Source: Kribbella kalugense
GTDB taxonomy: Bacteria > Actinomycetota > Actinomycetes > Propionibacteriales > Kribbellaceae
Length of the DNA stretch: 64,000 nucleotides
Direction: 5' to 3'
Assembly: GCF_004365875.1 (NCBI RefSeq)
Contig: NZ_SODF01000003.1
Span: forward strand, 729,763 to 793,762
Shown one piece after another: positions 1 to 8,246 of this stretch. Position numbers and translations under genes: made by a program. Under the pieces are notes generated by a model. The model did no database searches, was not told the origin of the DNA, and was given only the letters and a program-made list of their open reading frames with translations. Within the stretch, counting starts at the first letter, position 1; every line of letters begins with the position of its first letter.

Positions 1-22
1 GCTGCGCGGTGGGGCGCCTGAC

Positions 23-493
23 ATGTCGGCGGAGACGTGGACATCCGAACTGGAGTCCAAGGGCAGTGTCGTGTTCCAGCCGCGCCGCGGTCGGTTGGTG
101 GTGCGGCTGGCCGCGTTCGCGCTGCTGATGGTGCTGTCCGCATGGACGAACGTCGACCACCTGCGCGCGGACGGCATCTCCGGGGCTCTCGGCGTACTGC
201 GACTGACCGCGCTGGCCGCCTTCGTCTACGGCACAGCACTCACGGCATACCAGCTGATCACGAACCGCCCAGTGATCAAGGTCGACGCCGACGGCATCAC
301 CCGCGGCCGCAACCTGCCCTGGTCCGGCATCACCAGCATCGACGACCCGGCCGGCCTACCGCTGGCCCGGACCGTCCAGGTCAACCCGGCTGACCGGCGT
401 ACCCGCCCGATCTCGATCCCCCAGGACAACGTCGAGGACCTGGAAGCTCTCAGCCCCTGGCTCCGCTCACTTCTCGAGCAGCACCGCGATTAG
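23..493 (+). CDS. small membrane protein, PH-like cytosolic part
   Basis: The 156-residue protein has two hydrophobic segments (about residues 28-45 and 58-79) followed by a soluble C-terminal half. That half contains the stretch IKVDADGITRGRNLPWSGI, which resembles the beta-strand pattern of bacterial PH-like (YdbT/DUF304-type) membrane proteins. A paralogue with the same layout lies at 3501-4004 and carries IDHNGIHRGRRRFIPWTEI at the same place. The role is unknown; an association with the inner face of the membrane is inferred from the topology. The gene converges on the GntR gene with a 4-base overlap. I do not recognise a named family with confidence. Confidence 0.75.
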   Translation: MSAETWTSELESKGSVVFQPRRGRLVVRLAAFALLMVLSAWTNVDHLRADGISGALGVLRLTALAAFVYGTALTAYQLITNRPVIKVDADGITRGRNLPWSGITSIDDPAGLPLARTVQVNPADRRTRPISIPQDNVEDLEALSPWLRSLLEQHRD

Positions 494-1167
494 CCGAGGG
501 TGCTGCGGACCGCACTGAGGTGTTCTCGGGACCGGTCTGCGGCTAGGTCGGGATCCTGAGCGCGGATGGCTTCGGCGATCGCCTCGTGGGCGGCCTGGTC
601 GTGCCGGTGGCGGTGCTGGTCGTCGAGCTTCAGCATGTCGATCATCGCCCGGCGGATCCGCGGCACGAACGTGTCGAACAACTCCGTGAGTACGGCGTTG
701 TGCGCGGCCGTCACGACCGCCCGGTGGAACGCGAGATCGGCCTCGATGTACCAGTCGTCCGGCGCACTCACCGCCGCCCGCTTCCGGTCCGTCAGCGTGT
801 AGCGGAAGTTCTTCAGATCGGCCGGGGTACGCCGGGATGCCGCCAGCCGGGCCGCTTCGGTCTCGATCGCGAGCCGGCCCTCGAGGACATCGGTGATGTC
901 GGCCTTCCGCAGTACCTTGTCCCAGTCCTCGGCGGCCTGCAGCGCGATGACGAACACGCCCGCGCCCTGCCGGCTCTCCAGCACCCGACGGCCGGCGAGC
1001 TCGCGGACCGCCTCGCGGATCGTGGACCGGCCCACGCCCAGTTGCGCGGCCAGTGTGGTCTCGCCCGGGAGCTTGGCGCCGAGCACCCATTCACCGCTCC
1101 CGATCCGGCGCAGCAACTCCTCGGCGGCCTGCTCGGCGAGTGGGTGACGGCGAATCATGACGGACAT
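490..1167 (-). CDS. FadR-subfamily GntR transcriptional regulator
   Basis: This 225-residue protein has an N-terminal winged helix of the GntR type (residues about 8-70, including LPGETTLAAQLGVGRSTIREAV and a VLESRQGAGVFV wing) and a C-terminal all-helical FCD ligand domain. The FCD domain keeps the metal/ligand-type D and H positions (DLAFHRAVV and HEAIAEAI). Such proteins usually repress genes for organic acid, amino acid or sugar acid use and release DNA on binding a carboxylate. It is divergent from the leuA leader, and the two promoters overlap in about 50 bases, so control of leuA or autoregulation is possible. The ligand cannot be told from sequence. A start three codons later is also possible. 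Confidence 0.9.
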   Translation of the reverse strand: MSVMIRRHPLAEQAAEELLRRIGSGEWVLGAKLPGETTLAAQLGVGRSTIREAVRELAGRRVLESRQGAGVFVIALQAAEDWDKVLRKADITDVLEGRLAIETEAARLAASRRTPADLKNFRYTLTDRKRAAVSAPDDWYIEADLAFHRAVVTAAHNAVLTELFDTFVPRIRRAMIDMLKLDDQHRHRHDQAAHEAIAEAIRAQDPDLAADRSREHLSAVRSTLG

Positions 1168-1183
1168 TCTAGGGGTGCTCAGG

Positions 1184-1213
1184 TTGTCAGCTTGTCTGAG
1201 GAGTTGGTAGCGT
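1184..1213 (+). promoter_or_regulatory. leuA leader promoter, leaderless type
   Basis: TTGTCA at 1184-1189 and TAGCGT at 1208-1213 are spaced by 18 bases, a good housekeeping-sigma arrangement for an actinobacterium. The leader-peptide ATG at 1221 is only 7 bases past the -10 box, so the transcript probably begins at or next to that ATG and has no Shine-Dalgarno site. Confidence 0.6.
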
Positions 1214-1220
1214 GTTCGTC

Positions 1221-1292
1221 ATGACATCGGTTCTCCGGCTCCCGGGCCTCCTTCTTGGCCGCCTCCTTCTTGGCCGCCACGGCGGGAGCTGA
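1221..1292 (+). CDS. leucine-rich leader peptide of leuA
   Basis: A 23-codon reading frame encodes a peptide with eight leucines; the core is LLLGRLLLGR. It lies between the promoter and a strong hairpin upstream of leuA, the standard arrangement of a transcription attenuator in which ribosome stalling at leucine codons decides which hairpin forms. Leucine leader peptides before leuA are known in actinobacteria. The core comes from an exact 15-bp tandem duplication (1248-1262 and 1263-1277), which doubles the run of Leu codons. The codons used are CTC and CTT; no rare TTA is present. Confidence 0.8.
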   Translation: MTSVLRLPGLLLGRLLLGRHGGS

Positions 1293-1294
1293 TT

Positions 1295-1325
1295 CGACCG
1301 GCGCTCCCTCCGTGGAGTGCCGTCG
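1295..1325 (+). terminator. leuA attenuator hairpin
   Basis: The stem CGA-(bulged C)-CGGCGCTCC pairs with GGAGTGCCG-TCG around the 6-base loop CTCCGT, giving 12 pairs including one G-U. It begins 3 bases after the leader-peptide stop codon. No U-run follows, which is common for actinobacterial attenuators. It may act by termination or by competing with another fold. Confidence 0.6.
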
Positions 1326-1364
1326 TACGCCGGTCCTCCCCCGCTTGCCCGGAAGGACCACCTC

Positions 1365-2693
1365 ATGAACCGTCAGCAGCCCTCTCCCATGCCCAGCCAC
1401 CGCTACCGCGACATCTTCGCCAAGGTCCCGGTGGCGCCGGTCGACCGCACCTGGCCGGACCGCCGGATCACCACCGCGCCGCTCTGGGTACCGGTCGACC
1501 TCCGCGACGGCAACCAGGCGTTGGCCGAACCGATGGATCCTGAGCGCAAGCGCCGGTTCTTCGAACTGATGGTTGCCATCGGCTACAAAGAGATCGAGGT
1601 CGGCTACCCGTCCGCGTCCCAGACCGACTTCGACTTCGTCCGGTTGCTGGCGGCAAGCGATCTCGTCCCCGACGACGTCACGATCGTCGTCTTCACACCG
1701 GCTCGGCGGGACCTGATCGAGCGGACCGTCGAGTCGGTCGCCGGGATGCGTGGCGACGTCGTGATCCACATGTACGCCGCGACCGCTCCGACCTGGCGCG
1801 ACGTCGTACTGCGTCGTACCCGGGACGAACTGGCGTCGATGATCTACGCGGGTTCCGAGGAGATCCTGCGGCTGGCCGGAGATTCGGTGCGGTTCCAGTT
1901 CTCGCCCGAGGTGTACAACCTGACCGAGCCGGACTACGTGCTCGAGCTGGCCGATCACCTCACCAAGCAGTGGGATGCGACCCCGGAGCGGCCGGTGATC
2001 CTGAACCTGCCGGCCACGATCGAGGTCGCGACGCCGAACGTGTACGCCGACCAGATCGAGTACATGCACCAGAATCTGCCACGGCGCGACGGCGTGATCC
2101 TGTCGGTGCACCCGCACAACGATCGCGGGACCGGGATCGCCTGCGCGGAACTCGCCGTACTCGCGGGTGCGCAACGGGTCGAGGGCTGCGTCTTCGGGAA
2201 CGGCGAACGCACCGGGAACGTGGACATCGCGACCCTCGCGCTCAACCTGCACGCCCAGGGCGTCGATCCGATGATCGACTTCTCCGACATCGACGGGATC
2301 CGGGAGGTGGTCGAGTACTGCACCCGGATGCCGATCCATCCGCGGCATCCGTACGTCGGGGAGCTTGTCTACACCGCGTTCTCCGGGACGCATCAGGACG
2401 CGATCCGGAAGGGGTTCGCGGTGCAAGGGCCTGGGCTCTGGGAGGTGCCGTATCTGCCGATCGATCCGGCCGACGTCGGGCGCGGGTACGAGGCGGTGGT
2501 CCGGGTCAACAGCCAGTCGGGTAAGGGCGGGATCGCGCATGTACTGGAGTCCGTGTACGGAATCCGGCTAACGGGCGTGCAGGAGGTCGAGTTCGCGCGG
2601 CATGTGCAGCGGCGTACGGACGAGACCGGGCGGGAAGCGAGTGCGGAAGAGCTGAAGGCGTTGTACGAGGAGGTTTACGGGTGCTCGAACTGA
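1365..2693 (+). CDS. leuA: 2-isopropylmalate synthase, short form without regulatory domain
   Basis: The enzyme condenses acetyl-CoA with 2-oxoisovalerate, the first committed step of leucine synthesis. The 442-residue product has the TIM-barrel catalytic domain with [10 protein letters not shown] (about residues 44-53, metal Asp), HPHNDRGTG (about 248-256) and NGERTGNVD (about 279-287). It resembles the long type-2 LeuA (usually 560-600 residues), but the reading frame stops just after the linker, so the C-terminal LeuA dimer domain that binds leucine is absent. ATG 1365 is chosen because GGAAGGA lies 7 bases upstream; the in-frame GTG at 1317 sits inside the attenuator stem. The last 13 bases overlap the following ABC gene. 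Feedback insensitivity is an inference. Confidence 0.9.
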   Translation: MNRQQPSPMPSHRYRDIFAKVPVAPVDRTWPDRRITTAPLWVPVDLRDGNQALAEPMDPERKRRFFELMVAIGYKEIEVGYPSASQTDFDFVRLLAASDLVPDDVTIVVFTPARRDLIERTVESVAGMRGDVVIHMYAATAPTWRDVVLRRTRDELASMIYAGSEEILRLAGDSVRFQFSPEVYNLTEPDYVLELADHLTKQWDATPERPVILNLPATIEVATPNVYADQIEYMHQNLPRRDGVILSVHPHNDRGTGIACAELAVLAGAQRVEGCVFGNGERTGNVDIATLALNLHAQGVDPMIDFSDIDGIREVVEYCTRMPIHPRHPYVGELVYTAFSGTHQDAIRKGFAVQGPGLWEVPYLPIDPADVGRGYEAVVRVNSQSGKGGIAHVLESVYGIRLTGVQEVEFARHVQRRTDETGREASAEELKALYEEVYGCSN

Positions 2694-3451
2694 AGGATGT
2701 CGACTTCGTCCGGGACGGCAAGTCGTTGCTGTCCGGAGTGACGCTGACCGTCGGCGAGGGTGAGCGGTGGGCTCTGCTCGGGCCGAACGGCGCGGGCAAG
2801 AGCACGCTGCTCGGTCTCTGTGGGGCGATCACGCATCCCACTCGCGGGACGGTCGAGATCCTGGGCCGGCGCTTGGGTACGGTCGATATCCGGGAGGTGC
2901 GCGAGTCGATCGGTCACGTCAATCCGCGGCATCCGCTCCGCTCGCCGCTGTCCATCCTCGACATCGTCCTCACCGGTCTGACCGGCACGATCGAACGCAT
3001 GCCCCGCCGGGAACCGACTCCCGCTCAGACAGCTCGCGCTCAGGAGCTGATCGAACTGCTGGGCATCGGCGGGCTGGGCAGCTGGACCACCCTCTCCCAA
3101 GGCGAACGCGGCCGCGCCCTCATCGCCCGGGCCTTGATCTCCGACCCCAAGCTCCTACTCCTCGACGAACCCTCCACCGGCCTGGATGTCGCGGCCCGCG
3201 AGCAACTCCTGGAAACCCTCGACCAGATCCACACCAGCCATCCACATCTGCCGTGGCTCCTCGTCACCCACCACCTCGAGGAGCTCCCCACGTGCACTAC
3301 GCACGCAGCCCTCCTCCGCGAGGGCCGCCTGCTGGCTGCCGGCGATGTGCACGACGTCCTCACCACCGATCTCGTATCGGAGGCCTTCGACCACCCGATC
3401 TCCATCACCCACGCCGCCGGCCGCTGGACCGCCACCGCCCGGCGTAGGTAA
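2681..3451 (+). CDS. ABC transporter ATP-binding protein
   Basis: A single nucleotide-binding domain of 256 residues: Walker [10 protein letters not shown] (34-42), signature [15 protein letters not shown] (139-153), Walker [11 protein letters not shown] (158-167) and an H-loop in VTHHLEELP. The sequence resembles lone ATPases of the ModF/iron-type group in actinobacteria. No permease gene lies next to it, so its partner or its role as a soluble ATPase is unknown. Its GTG start lies inside the 3' end of leuA (13-base overlap), which points to translational coupling with leuA. Confidence 0.9.
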   Translation: MLELKDVDFVRDGKSLLSGVTLTVGEGERWALLGPNGAGKSTLLGLCGAITHPTRGTVEILGRRLGTVDIREVRESIGHVNPRHPLRSPLSILDIVLTGLTGTIERMPRREPTPAQTARAQELIELLGIGGLGSWTTLSQGERGRALIARALISDPKLLLLDEPSTGLDVAAREQLLETLDQIHTSHPHLPWLLVTHHLEELPTCTTHAALLREGRLLAAGDVHDVLTTDLVSEAFDHPISITHAAGRWTATARRR

Positions 3452-3500
3452 CCGCTACAGTGAGTCAGCTCCGAGGCTGTCGTGAGATCTGGGGAACTAC

Positions 3501-4004
3501 ATGGCGGTGATGGGTGAACGACTACCCGAGGCATGGATGGTCGAGCTGCACCGAAATGGGCGCGTCGAGTTCCCACTGCGGCGATGGGCGTTCATTTGGT
3601 TGCCTGTGGCACCGCTGCTCGTGATGGGGTTGTTCGGTGCGATCCGGCTCCCCTACATGCTCGACAGCTGGCGCGTCGTCGGCTGGATCGCGATCGCGGC
3701 GTACGCCGGTATCGCGATCGTCATCGTCTGGCAGTTCGCCACCCAGCGACCGTTCGTCGTCATCGACCACAACGGCATCCACCGCGGCCGCCGCCGCTTC
3801 ATCCCCTGGACCGAGATCAGCTCCATCGGGCCACTCTCCGGCCCGAAACTAGCCCGCCAGTTCCTCATCTTCCCGAAGAACGTCCGCGCCAAAAACCTGG
3901 CCCTAACCCAACAACACGCCAACGACCTACAGTCCTTCAGAACCTGGCTAGAACAACTCCTGGCCGAACACCGGGGTTCGGGCGCCTCGGGAGAACGCAC
4001 CTAG
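3501..4004 (+). CDS. small membrane protein, PH-like cytosolic part (paralogue)
   Basis: The 167-residue protein has two membrane segments (about residues 27-48 and 58-79) and a C-terminal soluble region with VVIDHNGIHRGRRRFIPW. It matches the layout of the gene at 23-493 and the two are probably paralogues. The ATG at 3501 follows GGGGA at a short distance; an alternative ATG lies at 3510. The function is unknown. Its 5' neighbour is an ABC ATPase about 50 bases upstream on the same strand. Confidence 0.75.
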   Translation: MAVMGERLPEAWMVELHRNGRVEFPLRRWAFIWLPVAPLLVMGLFGAIRLPYMLDSWRVVGWIAIAAYAGIAIVIVWQFATQRPFVVIDHNGIHRGRRRFIPWTEISSIGPLSGPKLARQFLIFPKNVRAKNLALTQQHANDLQSFRTWLEQLLAEHRGSGASGERT

Positions 4005-4021
4005 AGCTCGGCGGCGAAGGC

Positions 4022-4321
4022 TTAGGCCGCAGGCGAGCTCTCGTCGAAGCGGACGACGAGTTGGGCGTGGAACGCGTGCGCGATCCGCTCCAGGAGAGCG
4101 AGGGTCGGCACGGTCCCGCCGGCCTCGAAGCGTGCGAGGGCCGACTGAGTCATCCCGGCCGCCTCGGCCAGCCCGGTCTGCGTCCAGCCGCGCTGCTCAC
4201 GCATCGCCCGCACGGTTGCCCCGAGCTCGAACGCGCGGCGGGTCGCGTCGTACGCGTCCACGGCGCCCGGCTCAGCCATCCGGCGCTCCCGCAGACCATC
4301 CCATCCAGTCCGGCCAGTCAC
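4022..4321 (-). CDS. Xre-family antitoxin (HigA-like)
   Basis: The 99-residue protein has a helix-turn-helix of the Xre type (VRAMREQRGWTQTGLAEAAG followed by MTQSALARFEAGG) and ends in a short region with LLERIAHAF. This is the layout of HigA/RelB-like antitoxins, which neutralise a RelE-family RNase and repress their own operon. GTG 4321 is chosen because it lies one base after the stop codon of a toxin-like remnant, the usual geometry of these pairs; ATG 4279 is the alternative. The adjacent toxin reading frame is broken, so this looks like an orphan antitoxin. Confidence 0.75.
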   Translation of the reverse strand: MTGRTGWDGLRERRMAEPGAVDAYDATRRAFELGATVRAMREQRGWTQTGLAEAAGMTQSALARFEAGGTVPTLALLERIAHAFHAQLVVRFDESSPAA

Positions 4322-4322
4322 C

Positions 4323-4433
4323 TCAGTCCTCCTCCGTCGCCGAGACCACGTGCGCATCCTCCACACACTTCCGGTACGCCCGTCACGTCGTGTCTCAGGC
4401 GGTCTGCTTCGTGTACGGCTCGGTGAACTACTC
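4323..4433 (-). pseudogene. degenerate RelE/HigB-type toxin remnant
   Basis: In the frame that ends with TGA at 4323-4325, the region reads EPYTKQTA, two stop codons, and then RAYRKCVEDAHVVSATEED before the final stop. RelE-type toxins that precede this kind of Xre antitoxin typically contain an EPYTKQ-like stretch in the first half and end with a basic helix running into an acidic tail. Both pieces survive here in the right order, but the middle, which should hold the catalytic strands, is gone and stops interrupt the rest. The assignment is inference from family pattern. Confidence 0.5.
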
Positions 4434-4472
4434 GCCGAGCGCCGCCGGATGGTCCGGGTGGAAAACACGAAC

Positions 4473-4516
4473 CTGGGGAGGATCCTGTACCCGGGTCGGG
4501 TGGTTATCCTCCCCAG
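4473..4516 (-). terminator. terminator of the DUF1707 gene
   Basis: CTGGGGAGGAT (4473-4483) and ATCCTCCCCAG (4506-4516) form a perfect 11-bp stem with a 22-base loop, starting 4 bases beyond the stop codon of the minus-strand gene at 4521. The long loop is atypical. Confidence 0.55.
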
Positions 4517-4520
4517 CCCG

Positions 4521-5219
4521 TCAGGTGAGGCCGAGGCGTTTGCTGAGGCGGGGGCCTCGTTTGATTTTGATTTCGCCGAGGATGGCGGTGCCGCGGATGT
4601 GGAAGCGTTTCGGGGCGGTGGGCTGGGCGTTGGGGTCAGGGACGGCTTTGAGGCCGGATTCCTGTTCGGAGACGGAGCCGAGGATGGGGTTGCTGTCGAG
4701 CAGGACGATCGCGTTCGCGGGGACGCGGATCTTCACGTCGGCGAGGATCGACTTCACGTCGACCTGGATGTCGTCGTACGGGATCTGCGCCTCGGTGTAG
4801 TCCAGCGTGACGTCGCCGAGGACCGCGTTGACCTCCTGGCGCTGCGGGACCAGCCAGTTGCCCATCCGCTTGGTCTCGGACATGAACACGTTGAGCACAG
4901 GCCCGGTCTCGACCATCGCGCCGCTGTACTGCGGACTCACCGAAGGCACCCCGGAAGCGCCCGGTGCGCGCGGACCGTTCGGCAGGTCGGCGGTCAATTC
5001 GACGAGCTCGCCGTACGTCTTGGAGCCGTAGAGCGACTCGAGTCGCTCCTCCAGTTCGCCGTACGACAACCGCCCTTCGCCGGCGGACTCACGCAGTACG
5101 TCGGCGACCTCCTCCCGCTCGAGGTCGGACACCCGCCGCCGCATCGCCGGATCTGTCGGCGCCTGCGCGGGCACGGCATCCTGCGGTCGGTTCTCCTGGG
5201 GAACGTCATCCTGAGCCAC
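4521..5219 (-). CDS. DUF1707 and LiaF-like domain protein
   Basis: This 232-residue protein has a DUF1707 domain at about residues 27-80 (RRRVSDLEREEVADVLRESA and LSYGELEERLESLYG) and a C-terminal LiaF-like beta-helical region (about 115-230) with ILADVKIRVPANA and FHIRGTAILGEIKIK. No membrane segment is visible. Such proteins are common in actinobacteria and are thought to sense or respond to envelope stress; the exact role is open. GTG 5219 is chosen because a TATGGT -10 box ends 6 bases upstream, giving a leaderless mRNA, and because translation upstream of it is low complexity. Confidence 0.85.
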   Translation of the reverse strand: MAQDDVPQENRPQDAVPAQAPTDPAMRRRVSDLEREEVADVLRESAGEGRLSYGELEERLESLYGSKTYGELVELTADLPNGPRAPGASGVPSVSPQYSGAMVETGPVLNVFMSETKRMGNWLVPQRQEVNAVLGDVTLDYTEAQIPYDDIQVDVKSILADVKIRVPANAIVLLDSNPILGSVSEQESGLKAVPDPNAQPTAPKRFHIRGTAILGEIKIKRGPRLSKRLGLT

Positions 5220-5225
5220 GGCAAA

Positions 5226-5231
5226 ACCATA
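5226..5231 (-). promoter_or_regulatory. -10 box of the leaderless DUF1707 transcript
   Basis: On the minus strand TATGGT is followed by six bases and the GTG start codon at 5219. This spacing fits a leaderless transcript and fixes the start. Confidence 0.45.
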
Positions 5232-5310
5232 CGCGCGCCCACCCCCACTCGCAGACCCGTTTCCTCCCCGATTCACCCCTGATCCCACCCCTGAGCCGCA
5301 TACTGACGGC

Positions 5311-5655
5311 ATGAACTGGGGCGGGGTACGCAACGGACGACTTCTGGCCGGCCTGTATCTGGCGGCGTTCGCTGCGATCGCCACCGGGCTCGTGTGGATC
5401 CTGATCCTGCAATTGACCGGGAGCGACGCGACCATCGTCGCCGCGACGATCCTGTTCGTCGCCGGCGGGCTCACGATCGGCGCGTTGGCCTTCGGGCTCC
5501 GGAACCACGCGCCCGAGTCGAAGAACCGGCTGACGAAGAACGCGACCGGCTACCAGCGGAACTACAACCGGCTCGCGCTGGGAATGGAGCTCCCAGGGGC
5601 GTGGCGGATCGTGACGGGCCGGGGTGCGGGCGCGGGAGCCGAGCGGGCGAATTAG
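5311..5655 (+). CDS. two-helix membrane protein, unknown function
   Basis: The 114-residue protein has two clear transmembrane segments (about residues 11-35 and 41-63) and a polar C-terminal tail ending in [10 protein letters not shown]. It is divergent from the DUF1707 gene with about 90 bases between the starts. It ends 40 bases before fumarase. I do not recognise a family. Confidence 0.7.
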   Translation: MNWGGVRNGRLLAGLYLAAFAAIATGLVWILILQLTGSDATIVAATILFVAGGLTIGALAFGLRNHAPESKNRLTKNATGYQRNYNRLALGMELPGAWRIVTGRGAGAGAERAN

Positions 5656-5695
5656 GCTGGGACGACTCAGACCATTCGTCCTGGAGGTATGCCCG

Positions 5696-7363
5696 GTGTC
5701 TGCCGACTTCAACTACTCCGATCTGTTGCCGTTGGGTGTTGACGAGACGGAGTACCGGCTGCTGACGACGGAAGGTGTCAGCACGTTCACGGCGGGCGAC
5801 CGGACGTTTCTGCAGGTGCAGCCAGAGGTGCTGCAGGCGCTGACCGCGGAGGCGATGCACGACATCTCGCACTACCTGCGGACCGCGCACCTCGCCCAGC
5901 TGCGGCGGATCATCGACGATCCGGAGGCGTCCGGTAACGACCGGTTCGTCGCGCTCGACCTGCTGAAGAACGCGAACATCTCAGCCGGCGGCGTACTGCC
6001 GATGTGCCAGGACACCGGCACCGCGATCGTGATGGGCAAGAAGTCCGAGGGCGTGCTGACAGGCGCGGTCGACGAGGAGTGGATCAGCCGCGGCGTGTAC
6101 GACGCCTACACCAAGCTGAATCTCCGCTACTCGCAGATGGCCCCGCTGAACATGTGGGACGAGAAGAACACCGGCTCCAACCTCCCGGCCCAGGTCGAGC
6201 TCTACTCGACTCCAGCCGGCAGCGGCGATCCGGCGTACAAGTTCCTGTTCATGGCCAAGGGCGGCGGCTCGGCGAACAAGTCGTTCCTCTACCAGGAGAC
6301 GAAGGCGGTCCTGAACCCGCCGCGGATGATGGAGTTCCTGGACGAGAAGATCCGCTCCCTGGGTACGGCGGCCTGCCCGCCGTACCACCTTGCCGTCGTG
6401 GTCGGTGGTACGTCGGCCGAGTTCGCCTTGAAGACCGCGAAGTACGCCTCGGCGCACTACCTCGACTCGCTGCCGACGACGGGATCGCCGGTGGGGCACG
6501 GGTTCCGGGACGTGGAGCTCGAGGAGGAGGTCTTCAAGCTGACTCAGGAGTTCGGGATCGGGGCGCAGTTCGGCGGGAAGTACTTCTGCCACGACGTCCG
6601 CGTGATCCGGTTGCCGCGGCACGGCGCGTCCTGCCCGGTCGCGATCGCGGTGTCGTGCTCGGCGGACCGGCAGGCGCTGGCGAAGATCACGCCGGAGGGT
6701 GTGTTCCTCGAGCAGCTCGAACGCGACCCGGCCCGCTTCCTGCCGGACACCACCGACGAGCACCTCGACGACGCGGCCGACGTCGTACGCATCGATCTGA
6801 ACCGGCCGATGAGCGAGATCCGCGCCGAGCTGTCCAAGCTGCCGGTGAAGACGCGGATCTCACTGAGCGGGCCGCTCGTGGTGGCGCGGGACATCGCGCA
6901 CGCGAAGATCAAGGAGCGGCTGGACGCTGGTGAGGCGATGCCGCAGTACTTACGCGATCACGCGGTGTACTACGCCGGGCCGGCGAAGACGCCTGAGGGT
7001 TATGCGTCCGGTTCGTTCGGGCCGACGACGGCGGGGCGGATGGACGCGTACGTCGACCAGTTCCAGGCGGCCGGTGGGTCGTTCGTGATGCTTGCCAAGG
7101 GCAATCGGTCGGCGAAGGTGACGGCGGCGTGCAAGGAGCACGGCGGGTTCTACCTCGGCTCGATCGGCGGACCGGCGGCGCGGCTGGCGCAGGACTGCAT
7201 CAAGTCTGTGGACGTGCTGGAGTACGCCGAGCTCGGTATGGAAGCCGTGTGGAAGATCCAGGTCGAGGACTTCCCCGCCTTCATCGTCGTAGACGACAAG
7301 GGCAACGACTTCTTCACCGACACCAGGAAGCCCGTCCCGCTGACGGTCCGCCCCCGCAGCTGA
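5696..7363 (+). CDS. fumarate hydratase class I (iron-sulfur)
   Basis: The 555-residue enzyme interconverts fumarate and (S)-malate in the TCA cycle and carries the alpha and beta domains in one chain. Likely [4Fe-4S] ligands are Cys 104 (in MCQDTGTA), Cys 227 (in AACPPYHLA) and Cys 298 (in YFCHDVRV). The C-terminal beta domain has GPTTAGRMD and LAKGNRS. GTG 5696 is chosen since GGAGG lies 8 bases upstream and the product begins [14 protein letters not shown], typical of actinobacterial members. A class II enzyme is encoded 900 bases downstream on the other strand, so the cell has an oxygen-labile and an oxygen-stable fumarase from one locus. Confidence 0.95.
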   Translation: MSADFNYSDLLPLGVDETEYRLLTTEGVSTFTAGDRTFLQVQPEVLQALTAEAMHDISHYLRTAHLAQLRRIIDDPEASGNDRFVALDLLKNANISAGGVLPMCQDTGTAIVMGKKSEGVLTGAVDEEWISRGVYDAYTKLNLRYSQMAPLNMWDEKNTGSNLPAQVELYSTPAGSGDPAYKFLFMAKGGGSANKSFLYQETKAVLNPPRMMEFLDEKIRSLGTAACPPYHLAVVVGGTSAEFALKTAKYASAHYLDSLPTTGSPVGHGFRDVELEEEVFKLTQEFGIGAQFGGKYFCHDVRVIRLPRHGASCPVAIAVSCSADRQALAKITPEGVFLEQLERDPARFLPDTTDEHLDDAADVVRIDLNRPMSEIRAELSKLPVKTRISLSGPLVVARDIAHAKIKERLDAGEAMPQYLRDHAVYYAGPAKTPEGYASGSFGPTTAGRMDAYVDQFQAAGGSFVMLAKGNRSAKVTAACKEHGGFYLGSIGGPAARLAQDCIKSVDVLEYAELGMEAVWKIQVEDFPAFIVVDDKGNDFFTDTRKPVPLTVRPRS

Positions 7364-7366
7364 CTC

Positions 7367-7525
7367 TCACCCGGCCTTGGCTTCGACGGCTTCGGGGAGT
7401 TTGAGCATCAGTGTCTTTGCGGCCTGGACGAGATCGGCTTCGTTGTGGCCGAAGGCCTGGAGGTAGCTCCTGAGGGCGGATCGCAGTAACTGGAGCTCCT
7501 CGTCCTGCAACTCGATGGTGTACAT
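7367..7525 (-). CDS. 52-residue protein of unknown function
   Basis: The reading frame starts at ATG 7525 with GGAAG close upstream and encodes an acidic, mostly helical 52-residue protein (MYTIELQDEELQLLRSAL at the start). It contains no membrane segment and no Cys. The helical DEELQLLRSALRSYL pattern suggests a small oligomerising protein. The gene is short but has actinobacterial codon use and fills an otherwise empty 217-base gap. I recognise no family. Confidence 0.55.
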   Translation of the reverse strand: MYTIELQDEELQLLRSALRSYLQAFGHNEADLVQAAKTLMLKLPEAVEAKAG

Positions 7526-7580
7526 ACTTCCAAGGTAAGTCCGAACCCGGTGGAAAGATCCGCCCGTGACCCACCCGTTG

Positions 7581-8246
7581 TCAGCTGTGCAGTTCCTCGG
7601 CGATCAGCGTGGGCTGGTGGGTCGTGGGCGCGGCCGGTAGGCGCCAGTCCGGCGGGGGTGTCCAGTGCTGCCAGCCGTCGGAGAACGGGGACGTCCAGGC
7701 CTCGATCTCGCGGACCGCGGCGTGGGCGTCGGCGATGATCGCCTCTGCCTCGGCCGGGGTGAAGCGGCCGGCGGTGACGGCGCCTTCCAGTTCGTCCTCG
7801 TCCTTCCACTCGATCGTCCGGTCGGCCTTGATCCACAGGTCCAGAACGCGGTCGACAGTGCTGGTACGCCGGGATGCCCAGTCGCGGACGTGTTCCCGCT
7901 CGAGGTTCACGTACCACCCGTGGAACGTCCCGTCGGCGCCCCAGAAATGCCAGACCGACCAGGGCTTCCCCGGCGGTGACACCTTGAGGATTCCGGTGCC
8001 GTGCCAGGTGTCGAGCTTCAGCACGCGGTCCGCGGTGAACATCCCGACCGGACCGGCATGCCGCGTCTCCCGCCCGTCTTCGAGCACCGGTTTGAGCAAC
8101 GGCGTACCACCAGCGAGCCAGGCGACCAGTCCGTCCGCGTCGTCACGCACGACTGTCATCGGCCGCACGTTCGGCTTGTCCGCGTGCTTGCCTGTCCCCT
8201 CGTACACCCACTCGATCGTCGTGCCCGGCTGCCAGTACTCCGTCAC
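7581..8246 (-). CDS. DUF402 family protein
   Basis: The 221-residue protein has the DUF402 pattern: [22 protein letters not shown] in mid-protein, then FHGWYVNLE and [19 protein letters not shown], with acidic residues likely to bind divalent metal. The FomD and SA1684-type DUF402 proteins are nucleoside di/triphosphate or nucleotidyl-phosphonate hydrolases, so a phosphoester hydrolase activity is plausible but unproven. The gene starts with GTG overlapping the fumC stop codon by 4 bases (GTGA), so the two are translationally coupled. Confidence 0.85.
   Translation of the reverse strand: MTEYWQPGTTIEWVYEGTGKHADKPNVRPMTVVRDDADGLVAWLAGGTPLLKPVLEDGRETRHAGPVGMFTADRVLKLDTWHGTGILKVSPPGKPWSVWHFWGADGTFHGWYVNLEREHVRDWASRRTSTVDRVLDLWIKADRTIEWKDEDELEGAVTAGRFTPAEAEAIIADAHAAVREIEAWTSPFSDGWQHWTPPPDWRLPAAPTTHQPTLIAEELHS

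Noticed and set aside
1317-1364. A longer leuA start at GTG 1317
   Set aside because: It lies inside the attenuator stem, has no ribosome site, and adds a low-complexity extension; ATG 1365 has GGAAGGA at 7 bases.
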